Source: an uncultured Eubacteriaceae bacterium | GTDB taxonomy: Bacteria; Bacillota; Clostridia; Lachnospirales; CAG-274 | DNA length: 33,662 bases | Assembly (NCBI GenBank): GCA_947167715.1 | Contig: CAMVJD010000031.1 | Span: 1 to 33,662, forward strand | Direction: 5' to 3' | The notes under the pieces: model-generated | Database searches by the model: none | The model's input: the letters and a program-made list of their open reading frames with translations, nothing else | Told to the model about the DNA's origin: nothing | Made by a program: the position numbers and the translations under genes | Shown here: positions 6,689 through 15,583 of the stretch, one piece after another | Numbering within the stretch: position 1 is the stretch's first letter | How the letters are laid out: each line of letters begins with the position of its first letter

Positions 6689-9391
6689 ATGAAATTAAAG
6701 TTCAAAAAAACGCAAAAAATATTAAGCATGATCCTTGCAGGTACAATTATATTCGGAGCATTTCCGAATAAAATGTATACAAAAGTATATGCGGGATATG
6801 ATGCCAAAGCGGCAGCAAACGATGGTACGGATTCCGATATAAGCTTGATGCAGGATGAACATACAAGGGATGCTTCAAAGATAGTATCCGAAATGACACT
6901 TGAGCAAAAAATAGCTCAGATGCTTATGCCTTCATTCAGATATTGGGAAAATGACAAAGATGTTCTTGTACTTAACGATGAAATGAGAAATTGCATAAAA
7001 AATCACGGTTTTGGCGGAGTGATAGTTTTTGCCGAAAATATACAGGGTACGGAACAGACGGTAAGACTTATTGACGATATGCAAAAAGCATCCGTCAGCG
7101 GCGGCAATTTACCTCTTTTGATAGCGACAGATCAAGAGGGAGGAAGAGTTACGAGACTGGCAACCGGTACATCTATGTCGGGCAATATGACTTTAGGCGC
7201 ACTTAATGATAAAAAAACAGCAAAAGAATATGCCGAAATAATGGGAAGTGAATTAAGTGCAGTCGGAATAAATGTTGATTTTGCACCCGTTATGGATGTA
7301 AACAATGATCCTAATAATCCCGTCATCAATATTCGCTCCTTTTCTTCCGACCCGAATATAGCTGCGGATATGGGCGAGGCTTTTATAGAGGGGCTTCATA
7401 AAGAAGGTGTAATTACAGCACTTAAACATTTTCCGGGACACGGCGACACAGGCACGGACAGTCACACGGGTCTGCCGTGTATAGACAAATCTTACGATGA
7501 GATAAAGAAACTGGAGCTTATACCTTTTAAGCGCGGTATAGATGCAGGCAGCGAAATGATAATGACAGCGCATATACAGTTTCCGCAAATAGAAAAAGAA
7601 ACGTATACTTCCATAAAAACAGGCGAAGAGATAAATCTTCCCGCAACGCTTTCAAAAACTATGATAACAGATGTTCTGCGCAGCGATATTGGGTATAACG
7701 GTGTTGTTGTTACGGATTCACTTTATATGGCTGCGATAAAAGAACATTTTACTCTTGAAGATACCGCAAAGCTTGCAATAAATGCCGATGTGGATATGCT
7801 GCTTATCCCGTTTTACTTTATGAATTCCGACGACATTGCCAAAATTGACGATTATATAAATTCTATCGCCAATATGGTAAAAAATAATGAGATAGACGAA
7901 GATACGATAACAAGATCGGCTGAAAGAATAGTTGCATTAAAACTTAAACATGGTCTTTTGGAATATAACGAGGATGTCGAACAAAAGGTAAAAGACGCAA
8001 AAAAAATAGTCGGATGTAAAGAACACCACGATAAAGAACTCGAAATAGGGGCAAAAGCCGTTACCTTGCTTAAAAACGATAATAACGTTTTCCCCGCAGC
8101 ATTGGGTAAAAACGAAAAAGCCGTTGTATTTTGCGCTTCAAATGATTATTTTGAGGGTGTAAAATACGGCAGGCAAATTTTGAAAGAAAAAAACATTATT
8201 CCCGAAAGTGCGGATATAGAAATTTATTCTTTTGACGAAGCTTCATTTGATGACTTCAAAGATAAAGTCAAGGGCGCAAAATATATAATTGTCGATAATG
8301 TTATGTCATCCTTAAAGAGTATAGACCCAAGTGGGAATACCGCGAAATTTATCAATGAAGCATTATCTTATGCAAAAAAGAATAATATACATTCGGCAGT
8401 AATGAGTATGTATATGCCCTATGATGTGGCAAGGTATCAAAATGCAGACGCGCTTTTTGCCGTATACAGCTCAAAATATATGCCCGAAATGCCTACGGAA
8501 CTTGACGGCGAAACAAAAACCTACGGTCCCGGCTATACGGCGGCTCTTTGTGCGGCTTTTGGATATATAGAGCCGCAGGGTAAGCTGCCCGTTGACATAT
8601 ATGAACTTGAGGATAACAAATATTCCGATAAGATACTTTATAATATAGGATACGGTTTGAGGTATGAAAAAACCGCTGCCGAGGAAATTGGAAACTCGGG
8701 CGGAGGAAACGGAAGTTCAAGCAATAAAGTTGCCGTAAAGACCGATACACCAAAGGACGAAACAGATAAAACCGAAAACACCGATACACCAAAGGACGAA
8801 ACAGATAAAACCGAAAACACCGATAACAACTCGAATAAAGACGTTGAAAGTTACAAAGGCTTTGATGATGTAAAAGGCTTATGGTGCGAAAAGGCAGTTA
8901 ACGAACTTCGTGATAAGGGTATCATAAACGGCAGAACAGCAACACTTTTTGCGCCTAACGAAAACCTTACAAGAGCCGAGCTTGTTCAGCTGCTTGCAAA
9001 TATGAAAAGCGTTGACCTTTCCTCATACCAAAACAAAACAAGCAAATTTAGGGATGTAAACGGAAATGCTTGGTATTATGCAGCCGTAGTTTGGGCGGAA
9101 GAAAACAATATCGTCTATGGTATAAGTGCCGATGAATTTGCCCCCGAAAAGAATATATCAAGGGAAGATATGGCTGCCGTAATATACAGATATATGGGCA
9201 TACCAACAGATACGAATGCCCAAGCTTTTGCCGATCTCGCAGACATAAGCGAATATGCAAAAGAGGCGGTAGATGCCCTTTCTGCCAAAGGCATTATAAA
9301 CGGTTATCCCGATAATTCGTTTAAGCCTAAAAAAACTGCAACAAGAGCAGAAACAGCTGCTATACTATATGGTATCTCGCTGAATTTTTAA
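6689..9391 (+). CDS. Secreted glycoside hydrolase family 3 (NagZ-like) with C-terminal SLH domains
   Basis: The 900-residue protein opens with a basic, hydrophobic signal peptide (cleavage near residue 35). Residues about 60-440 are a GH3 catalytic barrel of the beta-N-acetylhexosaminidase type: ATDQEGGRVTR, the His-containing loop KHFPGHGDTGTDSHTG (from residue 246, acid/base His-Asp pair) and VVTDSLYM, whose Asp343 is the likely nucleophile. A GH3 C-terminal domain follows. A Gly/Ser and acidic linker contains a 13-residue repeat (TDTPKDETDKTEN) twice. Three SLH repeats fill about 722-900 and should anchor it to the cell-wall polymer. AGGAG at 6673 supports the ATG at 6689. An overlapping ATG at 6684 gives only a two-codon frame. 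Likely role: trimming N-acetylglucosaminides at the cell surface. Confidence 0.9.
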   Translation: MKLKFKKTQKILSMILAGTIIFGAFPNKMYTKVYAGYDAKAAANDGTDSDISLMQDEHTRDASKIVSEMTLEQKIAQMLMPSFRYWENDKDVLVLNDEMRNCIKNHGFGGVIVFAENIQGTEQTVRLIDDMQKASVSGGNLPLLIATDQEGGRVTRLATGTSMSGNMTLGALNDKKTAKEYAEIMGSELSAVGINVDFAPVMDVNNDPNNPVINIRSFSSDPNIAADMGEAFIEGLHKEGVITALKHFPGHGDTGTDSHTGLPCIDKSYDEIKKLELIPFKRGIDAGSEMIMTAHIQFPQIEKETYTSIKTGEEINLPATLSKTMITDVLRSDIGYNGVVVTDSLYMAAIKEHFTLEDTAKLAINADVDMLLIPFYFMNSDDIAKIDDYINSIANMVKNNEIDEDTITRSAERIVALKLKHGLLEYNEDVEQKVKDAKKIVGCKEHHDKELEIGAKAVTLLKNDNNVFPAALGKNEKAVVFCASNDYFEGVKYGRQILKEKNIIPESADIEIYSFDEASFDDFKDKVKGAKYIIVDNVMSSLKSIDPSGNTAKFINEALSYAKKNNIHSAVMSMYMPYDVARYQNADALFAVYSSKYMPEMPTELDGETKTYGPGYTAALCAAFGYIEPQGKLPVDIYELEDNKYSDKILYNIGYGLRYEKTAAEEIGNSGGGNGSSSNKVAVKTDTPKDETDKTENTDTPKDETDKTENTDNNSNKDVESYKGFDDVKGLWCEKAVNELRDKGIINGRTATLFAPNENLTRAELVQLLANMKSVDLSSYQNKTSKFRDVNGNAWYYAAVVWAEENNIVYGISADEFAPEKNISREDMAAVIYRYMGIPTDTNAQAFADLADISEYAKEAVDALSAKGIINGYPDNSFKPKKTATRAETAAILYGISLNF
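8741..8818 (+). repeat. 39-bp in-frame tandem duplication in the GH3-SLH linker
   Basis: Two identical 39-base units (8741-8779 and 8780-8818) each encode TDTPKDETDKTEN, and a third copy begins with ACCGATA. Identity at the DNA level indicates a recent duplication. The unit is a multiple of three, so changes in copy number would alter linker length without breaking the frame. Confidence 0.85.
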
Positions 9392-9408
9392 CAGAAAGAA
9401 GGTAACGT

Positions 9409-10446
9409 ATGTCAAAACAATACAGTATAAAAGAACTGCTGAAACATCGCTGCATATGGATGGCAGCAGCTATAATTCTTATTTTATTTTTTCACGCAGA
9501 ATCTGAAGTGGGTTTTCCCGGTCTTTCTTTTCTGTCAAAATACGGGCACTACGGAGTTGATATTTTTTTCTTCGCTTCGGGTATAGGCTGTTGGTTTTCG
9601 CTGTCAAAAAATCAAGAAACGGTCTCGTTCTTTTGGCGAAGAGTAAAACGTATAATGCCCGTGTATCTTACGTTTATTGTTATTTGGAGTGCTTTTCAAA
9701 TAATTACTTCAAAAATGCCCGCAGGCTCGATATTGGGAAATGCGTTGGGTGTTGAATTTTTCCGCAAAAGCAACAAATGGAATTTTAACTGGTACATTTC
9801 GGGAATGTGGATATCGTATTTGCTTGCGCCTTTGTTTTATTCGTGTGTAAAAAGCCTTTCAAAAGCGAAGTCTGCGGCAGTATTGCTGTTTTTATACATA
9901 CTGACCATACCTTTTATAGGATATGTTCCTTATTTGATAATACTTACAAGGCTGTCGGTCTTTTATCTCGGGTTTATGACTGCGGAGTCGGCAGAAAAAG
10001 GCGAATCCGTCACTCTTGTTCAAATCATCATAATGGATATAATTGCAGTTGTCGCAATTATACTGACGGGTGTATTATATAACGCTTTTCCCGAGCATAA
10101 ATTTGACTGGGGATTGGGTTGGTATCCCGCAATAGCGGTCGTACCCGGAATTTGCGTTACGCTTTCAGTGCTGTTTGATAAAATCAGCAAAACCAAGATA
10201 TATGATATATTTGCTTTTGTAGGCAAATATACTTTTGAAATATACCTTGTACACGTTTTTTTATTTGAATTTATACTCGCTAAATATCCCATTCCGACAA
10301 ATTACGGCACGGAATTTCTTGCTTATGCCGTATCTTTGGTCTGTGCACTTGCATTAAATAAAATCGCATACATACCGACAGCGTTTTTGCGTTTTATATC
10401 GGGACAGAAAAAAACGGTAAATGTTAAGGAAAAAAGAAAAGGATAA
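9409..10446 (+). CDS. Acyltransferase 3 family membrane protein
   Basis: This 345-residue protein has about ten hydrophobic segments and the family's N-terminal pattern, with RCIWMAAAIILILFFHAE (His29) followed by GVDIFFFASGIGCWFS and RRVKRIMPVYL. Family members O-acylate cell-surface polysaccharides, peptidoglycan or lipids with acetyl or other groups moved across the membrane. It starts 18 bases after the GH3 gene with GAAGG before the ATG, and its 3' end lies just before the symporter gene start, so all three are probably one operon. A role in modifying cell-wall glycans fits the GH3 neighbour; substrate unknown. Confidence 0.85.
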   Translation: MSKQYSIKELLKHRCIWMAAAIILILFFHAESEVGFPGLSFLSKYGHYGVDIFFFASGIGCWFSLSKNQETVSFFWRRVKRIMPVYLTFIVIWSAFQIITSKMPAGSILGNALGVEFFRKSNKWNFNWYISGMWISYLLAPLFYSCVKSLSKAKSAAVLLFLYILTIPFIGYVPYLIILTRLSVFYLGFMTAESAEKGESVTLVQIIIMDIIAVVAIILTGVLYNAFPEHKFDWGLGWYPAIAVVPGICVTLSVLFDKISKTKIYDIFAFVGKYTFEIYLVHVFLFEFILAKYPIPTNYGTEFLAYAVSLVCALALNKIAYIPTAFLRFISGQKKTVNVKEKRKG

Positions 10447-10456
10447 AAGAATAAAT

Positions 10457-12052
10457 ATGGGTTTGAGTTATAAGGAATATTTGCTGAATGAAAGCGGTGT
10501 GGATATGATTTCAGCCGAAGTACAGAATTATTTATCCGCACTGGAGACAGAAAGACGAAACGTACAAAGAATACGTCTTACGGTGGAAGAAATTCTGCTT
10601 AACATCAAAGAATATGACAAAACCTGCGAAAAGATCTCCGTGGGTATGGGCAGGCATTTTGGACGTCATCTGCTGCGGCTGCGCTATGAATCGGAGCCGT
10701 TTGACCCTGTGGAGGACAGTGAAGACAGCTGGGTCAATGGTATGATGCGGCAATGGGGATATGCACCTGCATGGAGTCATCGCGGACGTGTAAATACTGT
10801 TTCACTGATACTGGATGACAGAAAAAAACGAAATACTGCATTCTATACGATTGCAGCTGTGCTTTTTGCTGTTTTGTTTGGCGTGATCGGTTTACTGTTT
10901 CCGAAGGCACTTCGCAAGGATATATGCGATATACTGCTTGCTCCGTTGGCCGACGGTTTTCTCGGACTTATGAAGACTTTTTCCGGAGTGATGATATTTC
11001 TTACTTTATGCAGCGGCATCACGGGGCTGGCGGATTCCAAAACATTGGGACGTATGACAGGATCTGTTTTACGACGGGTTCTTCTTCTGTCACTGGCGGC
11101 GGGTTTTGTGACCGTTGTGCTGATTCGGCCTCTGGTACATCTTGGTTCATCGGTCTCGATGCATATAGATAAGGGTACGTTCAAAGAAATCAGTCAGATG
11201 TTCTTTGGTATTCTTCCTTCTAACATCATCGAACCTTTTCAAAACGGTAATATTCTGCAGATTCTTACGATCTCACTTCTTCTTGGTATAGCACTGCTTG
11301 CGATGAAAGATAGGGGAAACACGATCTATCGGCTGATCGATGAAGGAGCGGTTTTGAGCCAAAATGTCATATCGGTGATTTGTTCGGCAATTCCGTTGTT
11401 TGTCTTTGTTATTTTTTTGCAGCAAATTTGGCTTGGCAACACGCAAACGCTGGTATCGGCATGGAAACCTTTATTGCTTATCAACCTTTTTGTGGTTGTT
11501 ACGACATTGGTGTTCTGGATAGTTTCGGCAATGAAACTGAGGTGTTCTCCTGTGAAACTGCTAAAAAAGGTGATGCCGCCGTGTCTGATTGCGTTTACTA
11601 CTGCATCCAGCCTGTCCGCGATGACGTTGAGCCTGGAAACCTGTGAGAATAAGCTCGGAATCAAAAAGAAGGTGGTTTCCTATCTCTTTCCGCTGGAATA
11701 TATGCTTTACAGAATCACTAATATCGTATATTACCTCGTTCTGGTCTTTTGTCTTGCTGAAATGTACGACGTCGCAGTCGGCTTGCCATGGATGCTTATG
11801 GCAATTATTTTGACCCTGTTGATGGCTGTGGCCACTCCTCCGCTCAATGGAGCGGGGATGATGGTTTACACCATTATGTTTTCCTCTTTGGAAATTCCCG
11901 CAAGTGCGATAATTCTCGCCGTGGGGATAGAGATGCTGAGTGATTTTCTGTTCACAGGCTGCACGATGTTAATGCAAATCCTGCACGTTGCCTGCGAAGC
12001 GGAAAGACTTGGAGCACTGGACCATAAAATCCTGACAGACGATTTGGTTTGA
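10457..12052 (+). CDS. Degenerate HATPase-like domain fused to an SDF (dicarboxylate/amino-acid:cation) symporter
   Basis: I chose ATG 10457 (531 residues) because AAAGGA lies upstream; an ATG at 10421 is also open and overlaps the acyltransferase. Residues 1-120 resemble an RsbW-like ATPase fold: the N-box LTVEEILLNIKEY, then LLRLRYESEPFDP and GRVNTVSLIL, but without glycine-box residues. From about 125 it is a multi-helix symporter of the SDF/GltP family with the serine-rich re-entrant motif FTTASSLSAMTLSLE and ATPPLNGAG. In the last functional helix, where GltPh has DMGRTMVNV, this protein has FTGCTML: the substrate-binding Arg is Cys502, and the Asp and Asn positions are lost. The substrate is therefore probably not glutamate or aspartate. 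Confidence 0.8.
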   Translation: MGLSYKEYLLNESGVDMISAEVQNYLSALETERRNVQRIRLTVEEILLNIKEYDKTCEKISVGMGRHFGRHLLRLRYESEPFDPVEDSEDSWVNGMMRQWGYAPAWSHRGRVNTVSLILDDRKKRNTAFYTIAAVLFAVLFGVIGLLFPKALRKDICDILLAPLADGFLGLMKTFSGVMIFLTLCSGITGLADSKTLGRMTGSVLRRVLLLSLAAGFVTVVLIRPLVHLGSSVSMHIDKGTFKEISQMFFGILPSNIIEPFQNGNILQILTISLLLGIALLAMKDRGNTIYRLIDEGAVLSQNVISVICSAIPLFVFVIFLQQIWLGNTQTLVSAWKPLLLINLFVVVTTLVFWIVSAMKLRCSPVKLLKKVMPPCLIAFTTASSLSAMTLSLETCENKLGIKKKVVSYLFPLEYMLYRITNIVYYLVLVFCLAEMYDVAVGLPWMLMAIILTLLMAVATPPLNGAGMMVYTIMFSSLEIPASAIILAVGIEMLSDFLFTGCTMLMQILHVACEAERLGALDHKILTDDLV

Positions 12053-12073
12053 TATCGGGACATTTGATCTGAC

Positions 12074-12124
12074 AAAACCGACAGCTATTAAGTTTTTTTA
12101 CTCAAATAGCTGCCGGTTTTCTTT
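12074..12124 (+). terminator. Terminator after the GH3-acyltransferase-symporter operon
   Basis: AAAACCGACAGCTATT pairs with AATAGCTGCCGGTTTT around a T-rich loop, one mismatch, followed by CTTTTTCTG. It lies 22 bases after the symporter stop. Confidence 0.8.
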
Positions 12125-12162
12125 TTCTGTTTCAAAGTTCTCTTAAACATTCGATCATTTCT

Positions 12163-12308
12163 TTATAGTAAACGACAAAAGTCTTTGGACTTTGGGCGTT
12201 TACTTGCGCCGACTGCGAGCCGCAAAGCGGCTTTATTCCTTGTACGCAGTCGTGTGCATGCCCCGCAGGGTTATAGTAAAGGACATTTTTAAATGTCGTT
12301 TACTATAA
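12163..12308. mobile_element. 146-bp MITE-like element with perfect 15-bp terminal inverted repeats
   Basis: TTATAGTAAACGACA at 12163-12177 is the exact reverse complement of 12294-12308. A third near-copy (TTATAGTAAAGGACA) lies inside at 12271-12285 and can hairpin with the right end. The interior has a nested GACTGCG/CGCAGTC stem enclosing AGCCGC/GCGGCT. There is no open frame. The right end overlaps and supplies the stop codon of the VanY fragment. No clear target duplication was found. Confidence 0.65.
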
Positions 12309-12577
12309 AACTGCATCTCCGAGATATTCTTCAAGGGTCTCGCCTTTTTCGGCTATCTCTTTGGCTATATCAACGCTGTCTACATAGCGGATATGCCACG
12401 GTTCATAGCTGTAGCCCGTTATTTCATCCTTGCCGTCAAGGTAGCGCAGTATAAAGCCGTAATCGGCAAGTTTTTCGTGTATCTTCGCCCATATTTCGGG
12501 ATATTCCACCATATCTTCGTTTAAATAAACATCTTTGCCGTCAATATTGAGATATAGGTCAAGTGCAAGCCCCGTAA
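12303..12577 (-). pseudogene. VanY-like D-alanyl-D-alanine carboxypeptidase, C-terminal half
   Basis: The minus strand encodes TGLALDLYLN, then WAKIHEKLADYGFILRY, KDEITGYSYEPWHIRYV and ETLEEYLGDAVL. These match the M15B carboxypeptidase family, including a zinc-site Asp (LALDL), the catalytic Glu and the zinc-ligand His in EPWH. The N-terminal half with the first zinc-ligand His is missing: similarity begins abruptly at about 12577, where a recombinase fragment in the other orientation starts. The last codons and stop are contributed by the terminal repeat of the element at 12163-12308. Confidence 0.75.
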
Positions 12578-12981
12578 AGGACGAAATAATACGACATATT
12601 AAAAACGAGCTTTCTCAAAAATACGAGGCGTTCGGTGAGGGTAAGCTGAAATCCGAACTCGAAAGGCTTAAACGTGTTAAGCGCAAGCAGACCGAAATGT
12701 ATGAGGTCGATGCCATATCCCTGAAAGAGTTAAAAGAAAGAACCTTTGAGATCAACCAAAATATCAAGGATATCGAGGAAAAGCTGAGGAATTTCAACCC
12801 TTCGTTAAGCGAAAAAAGCATTGAAAACCTTGTAAATAAATATTGCAAAAATGCCGAAACTTTGCTGTCGGCGGAGGTTATGGATAACGCTCTGCTCAGA
12901 CAGGTGATCGAGAAAATACTTGTTTATCCCGATGGCAAAACAGAGGTCTATTTGAAAATCTATTCGGATATAAATATATAA
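12575..12981 (+). pseudogene. Large serine recombinase, C-terminal coiled-coil fragment
   Basis: From about 12575 the plus strand encodes a charged coiled-coil segment (KSELERLKRVKRKQTEMYE), then LKELKERTFEINQNIKDIE and a terminal segment LLRQVIEKILVYPDGK, ending at 12981. This is the characteristic tail of large serine integrases/recombinases (zinc-ribbon and coiled-coil region, then a short beta segment). The catalytic and recombinase domains are missing. An ATG at 12535 falls in antisense VanY sequence and is not meaningful. Likely the scar of an integrated element. Confidence 0.65.
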
Positions 12982-12984
12982 CAC

Positions 12985-13195
12985 CGCTGTTTCTTACCCT
13001 TTGCTGTGCCTTATCAAGCAAGCCCAATGTATTATCCCCTTCGCCGTGTATCTCAAGCTGTATCTTATCACGGAAATGTTTGTTTATCGTTTCCTTGACA
13101 GCTTCAAAATACTGCGGTTCGGTTTTTGTTCCTTCGGTTATGATAAGGTGATATTCGGGTTGCAGACGAATGTTTTTGCTTTGCCTTGAAGTCAT
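12985..13195 (-). pseudogene. RloB-like protein, N-terminal fragment
   Basis: The frame starts MTSRQSKNIRLQPEYHLI and continues ITEGTKTEPQYFEAVK and LEIHGEGDNTLGLLDKA. The E-G-x-x-T-E-P-x-Y-F motif and following pattern are the start of RloB (a TOPRIM-like family). Similarity stops near 12985, where the recombinase fragment ends, so at least half of the protein is missing. RloB usually follows an AAA ATPase gene; here that partner lies 40 bases upstream, also truncated. These pairs are associated with restriction and abortive-infection loci. Confidence 0.7.
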
Positions 13196-13235
13196 CCATT
13201 GTTTATTTAAATCGCTTTTTTAAGAGGTTTCAGAA

Positions 13236-13586
13236 TCATCCCCATTCGCCCCCGATCATATTTGAAAGATACGGGTCAGCTCCATATCGGCCTTCAAGAT
13301 ACTGCTTATCATATGCCGTAGTGTTCTTTATTCTTGTATTATCCGTTTGCCTTATATCCGAAAGGGAATATATCTTGCTTTGATGCTGCTCATCTTCAGA
13401 TGCAAACCATATTTCATCCCTGCGAAAAACGGTGTTTTTCAGTGTACTCATATCATGGGATGTAAATAACAATTGTGCGCCATGCTTGTTTACAGCAGGA
13501 TTTTTGAACAGCATAATTACATACCTAAGCAATTTGGGATGCAGTTTAGCATCAAGTTCGTCAATAACGACCATCCTGCCCTGCAT
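13236..13586 (-). pseudogene. AAA15/RloA-type ATPase, C-terminal fragment
   Basis: The remaining 116 codons start at the Walker B region (MVVIDELDAKLHP), continue through LLFTSHDMSTL (the switch His of ABC-like ATPases) and FRRDEIWFASED, and end YLEGRYGADPYLS...GGEWG. This matches the tail of the AAA15-family ATPases that pair with RloB. The Walker A and signature regions are gone; sense ends abruptly at about 13586. It is the first gene of a two-gene defence module that no longer works. Confidence 0.75.
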
Positions 13587-13708
13587 TATCCAAATAAATA
13601 TAAAAAATCAAGTATAAACTGTAAATTTGGAAAAATATTTTCTGTAGTGGGTTATATATAACAGAAAACTGATTTTTTGATTTTTTTCGGTAATGAAACT
13701 TAAAAAGT

Positions 13709-13828
13709 TTAATTATGAACGGCAGCTATGTTTTCTTCTGCCGCTTGTTCATTACATATAAGTGTGTCTTCGAGTGGTTTGTCTGAGGTTTTTATCTGAT
13801 TTGTGACTTTGTTCCATTTCGGAAAAAC
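13709..13828 (-). pseudogene. C-terminal remnant of an unrecognised protein
   Basis: The minus strand encodes PKWNKVTNQIKTSDKPLED, then ICNEQAAEENIAAVHN and a stop. It has protein-like composition but no start, and it ends at the palindrome beginning at 13829. I do not recognise it. The stretch 13587-13708 is AT-rich, with nothing identifiable. Confidence 0.3.
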
Positions 13829-13890
13829 GCTTATTTAAGCCAAAACTCACGTTCCATTAATGTAACGTGAGTTTTTGGCTTAAATAAGGC
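13829..13890. repeat. 62-bp near-perfect palindrome
   Basis: The left arm CTTATTTAAGCCAAAACTC continues to ACGTT and pairs with AACGTGAGTTTTTGGC and its continuation TTAAATAAGGC, with single-base bulges, around a centre that contains CATTAATG. The right half recurs at 15774-15806. It may be a small palindromic mobile repeat or a bidirectional terminator. Confidence 0.65.
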
Positions 13891-13971
13891 ACTTTGACTT
13901 TTTAAACGAAAAAGACCTGCGCATCTAAACACAGGTCTGAAGCAAGTGGCTCCTGCACTCATTCTAAACAA

Positions 13972-14361
13972 TTATAATATCTTCCAGTGCCCCTTCCTGT
14001 CCGAACCAACTCTCTCTATAACTCTATCCTCTTTAAGCTTCTTTATTATTCTGCTTATTTTACGGCTGCTTACGCCTAATTTTTCGGAAATGCGGTTTAT
14101 TGTTGCCGATGGTTCGTTTATTATAATATTTATAACTTTTTCATCGATATTATCAATGCCATTTTCAATGCCAACATCATTGCCATTGGCGTTGATATTT
14201 TTGTTTTCGGCATTGTAATTGGCGTTGAAATAAAATGTCACTCTGATAAAATGCTCCGTTATCTCAAAAATATTTCTTCCGTAATAATTTAGTATACGAC
14301 TCATTCCCGAACCCAACTGTTCAACCAAGCCAACATCCTTGATGACATCTTGCGTAAGCAA
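13972..14361 (-). pseudogene. AlbA_2/RecG-like (Schlafen-type) protein, C-terminal fragment
   Basis: The fragment carries LVEQLGSGMSRILNYYGRNI followed by FEITEHFIRVTFYF, the conserved segment after the AlbA_2 domain in so-called ATP-dependent helicase RecG-related transcriptional regulators. It ends with a winged helix-turn-helix (INRISEKLGVSSRKISRIIK). The N-terminal AlbA_2 domain is missing, and the apparent ATG at 14361 has no ribosome site. An N/G/I-rich linker (positions about 55-70) separates the two parts. Confidence 0.65.
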
Positions 14362-14416
14362 TTAATGGCTGTTTGCAAATTTATCATTATGAAATCAAAA
14401 ATATTATGAATAAATA

Positions 14417-15390
14417 TCAATTTATTTTTTCCATATTGAATTTACCGTTTTCATCAACAAAGTATCTAACAAGCTTTATTGGCTTATTTTCATATTTTTC
14501 CCGCTTTGAAACATAATCAATCACATCATTAGAAAATCTCTTTGCTATTGCTGTAGTTCTCAGCATCTTCATATCGCCTGCTATTTTCTTTTGCAAAAAC
14601 CAAGACTCGTAATCAATTAACTGCGAAAGCGCATCAGAATCAAACTCATCCCTTTTTACTTCAATTATATCATAAGATAAAATAACTTTCTCATCTTTAG
14701 GATTTCCATACATTAACAAAAGATCCATTTCTCTTCCTAAATTAGTTGGCACATAACACAAATGATCTGTATAATTACCAAATATATTTTTAAAATATCC
14801 GTTAGAAAAAGAGTAATTCAAATGTGTCATAACCGAATACTCATATTTAGGCTCATTATTGTTTTTATGTATCTGCTCCAAAAGATTGAATTCATGATAT
14901 GGATACGGCTCTGCAATTATCCATTTATATCGAGAAAACGGGTTTATTTTTATATATTCATTTATTAAGATATCAAATTCATAATCAGAAATCGCAAACA
15001 TCGCATTAGAGCCACTTGCCCGTTGCAATGCCCATGTCCATATTTTGTTGTTGTTTCTCAAATCATTTATATCATTAAGCATTAACGGATTCTCAAAACA
15101 ATACTCGGATATTTTTATTCTGCATCTGAACGGGTATATTCTATCATTCCATACCTGTTTAGTATCATAAAATGGTGCTCCATCCGCTTTATATATACCC
15201 TTTAGCTGTTTACTTCCTACTATATAAATTAATACATAATCATTATCCTTTATGCACGAAATCCTCGAAAGCAAGCCATCAAAAATATTATCGGATGAGC
15301 GGGAAGCCTTTGGCTCCGGAATACCAACCAAACCTTTTTTATACATATTTCATAGTTTTCTTCATTCATTACAAATATATGAGCTGCCAT
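14417..15390 (-). CDS. EVE-domain/PD-(D/E)XK nuclease fusion, frameshifted near its start
   Basis: The natural start appears to be ATG 15390 (MAAHIFVMNEENYEICI), 6 bases after GGAGG. A run of six A near 15335-15345 puts the rest in another frame; seven A would restore it. The remaining 309-codon frame starts MYKKGLVGIPEPKASR. Its N-terminal half resembles an EVE (PUA-like) domain that can bind modified bases: LIYIVGSKQLKGIY, PFRCRIKI, KIWTWALQRASGSNAMF. The C-terminal part has EMDLLLMYG and YDIIEVKRDE, a PD-(D/E)XK nuclease core like NucS/DUF91. A modification-dependent restriction role is plausible but inferred. Whether the frameshift is real, a read error or slippage is open. Confidence 0.65.
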
Positions 15391-15486
15391 ATTAATCCTC
15401 CGTAAATTATTTTTTTACATATCAATTAATGCAACAAGCATCACCGATACACATTTTCAAACCTAATATATATAATGTTACATTTT

Positions 15487-15515
15487 ATTATAATATAATT
15501 TTACCTTTTTGTCGA
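15487..15515 (-). promoter_or_regulatory. Promoter of the EVE-nuclease gene
   Basis: On the minus strand TCGACA (15510-15515), a 17-base spacer and TATAAT (15487-15492) point toward the gene starting at 15390. The rest of 15402-15583 is very AT-rich and shows nothing else. Confidence 0.5.
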
Positions 15516-15583
15516 TATTTTTATATATTTTTTAAATAAGCATATTTTTGAGAATCTAATTTACACCGTAAGAAAATACGACC

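Noticed and set aside
12535..12574. Start of the recombinase fragment at ATG 12535
   Set aside because: The first codons are antisense to VanY sequence. Recombinase similarity begins only at about 12575.
13415..13661. Small plus-strand frames in the RloA region
   Set aside because: They are antisense to the recognisable ATPase fragment or lie in AT-rich sequence without ribosome sites.
14361..14361. True start of the AlbA_2-like gene
   Set aside because: There is no ribosome site and the family's N-terminal domain is missing, so the ATG is incidental.
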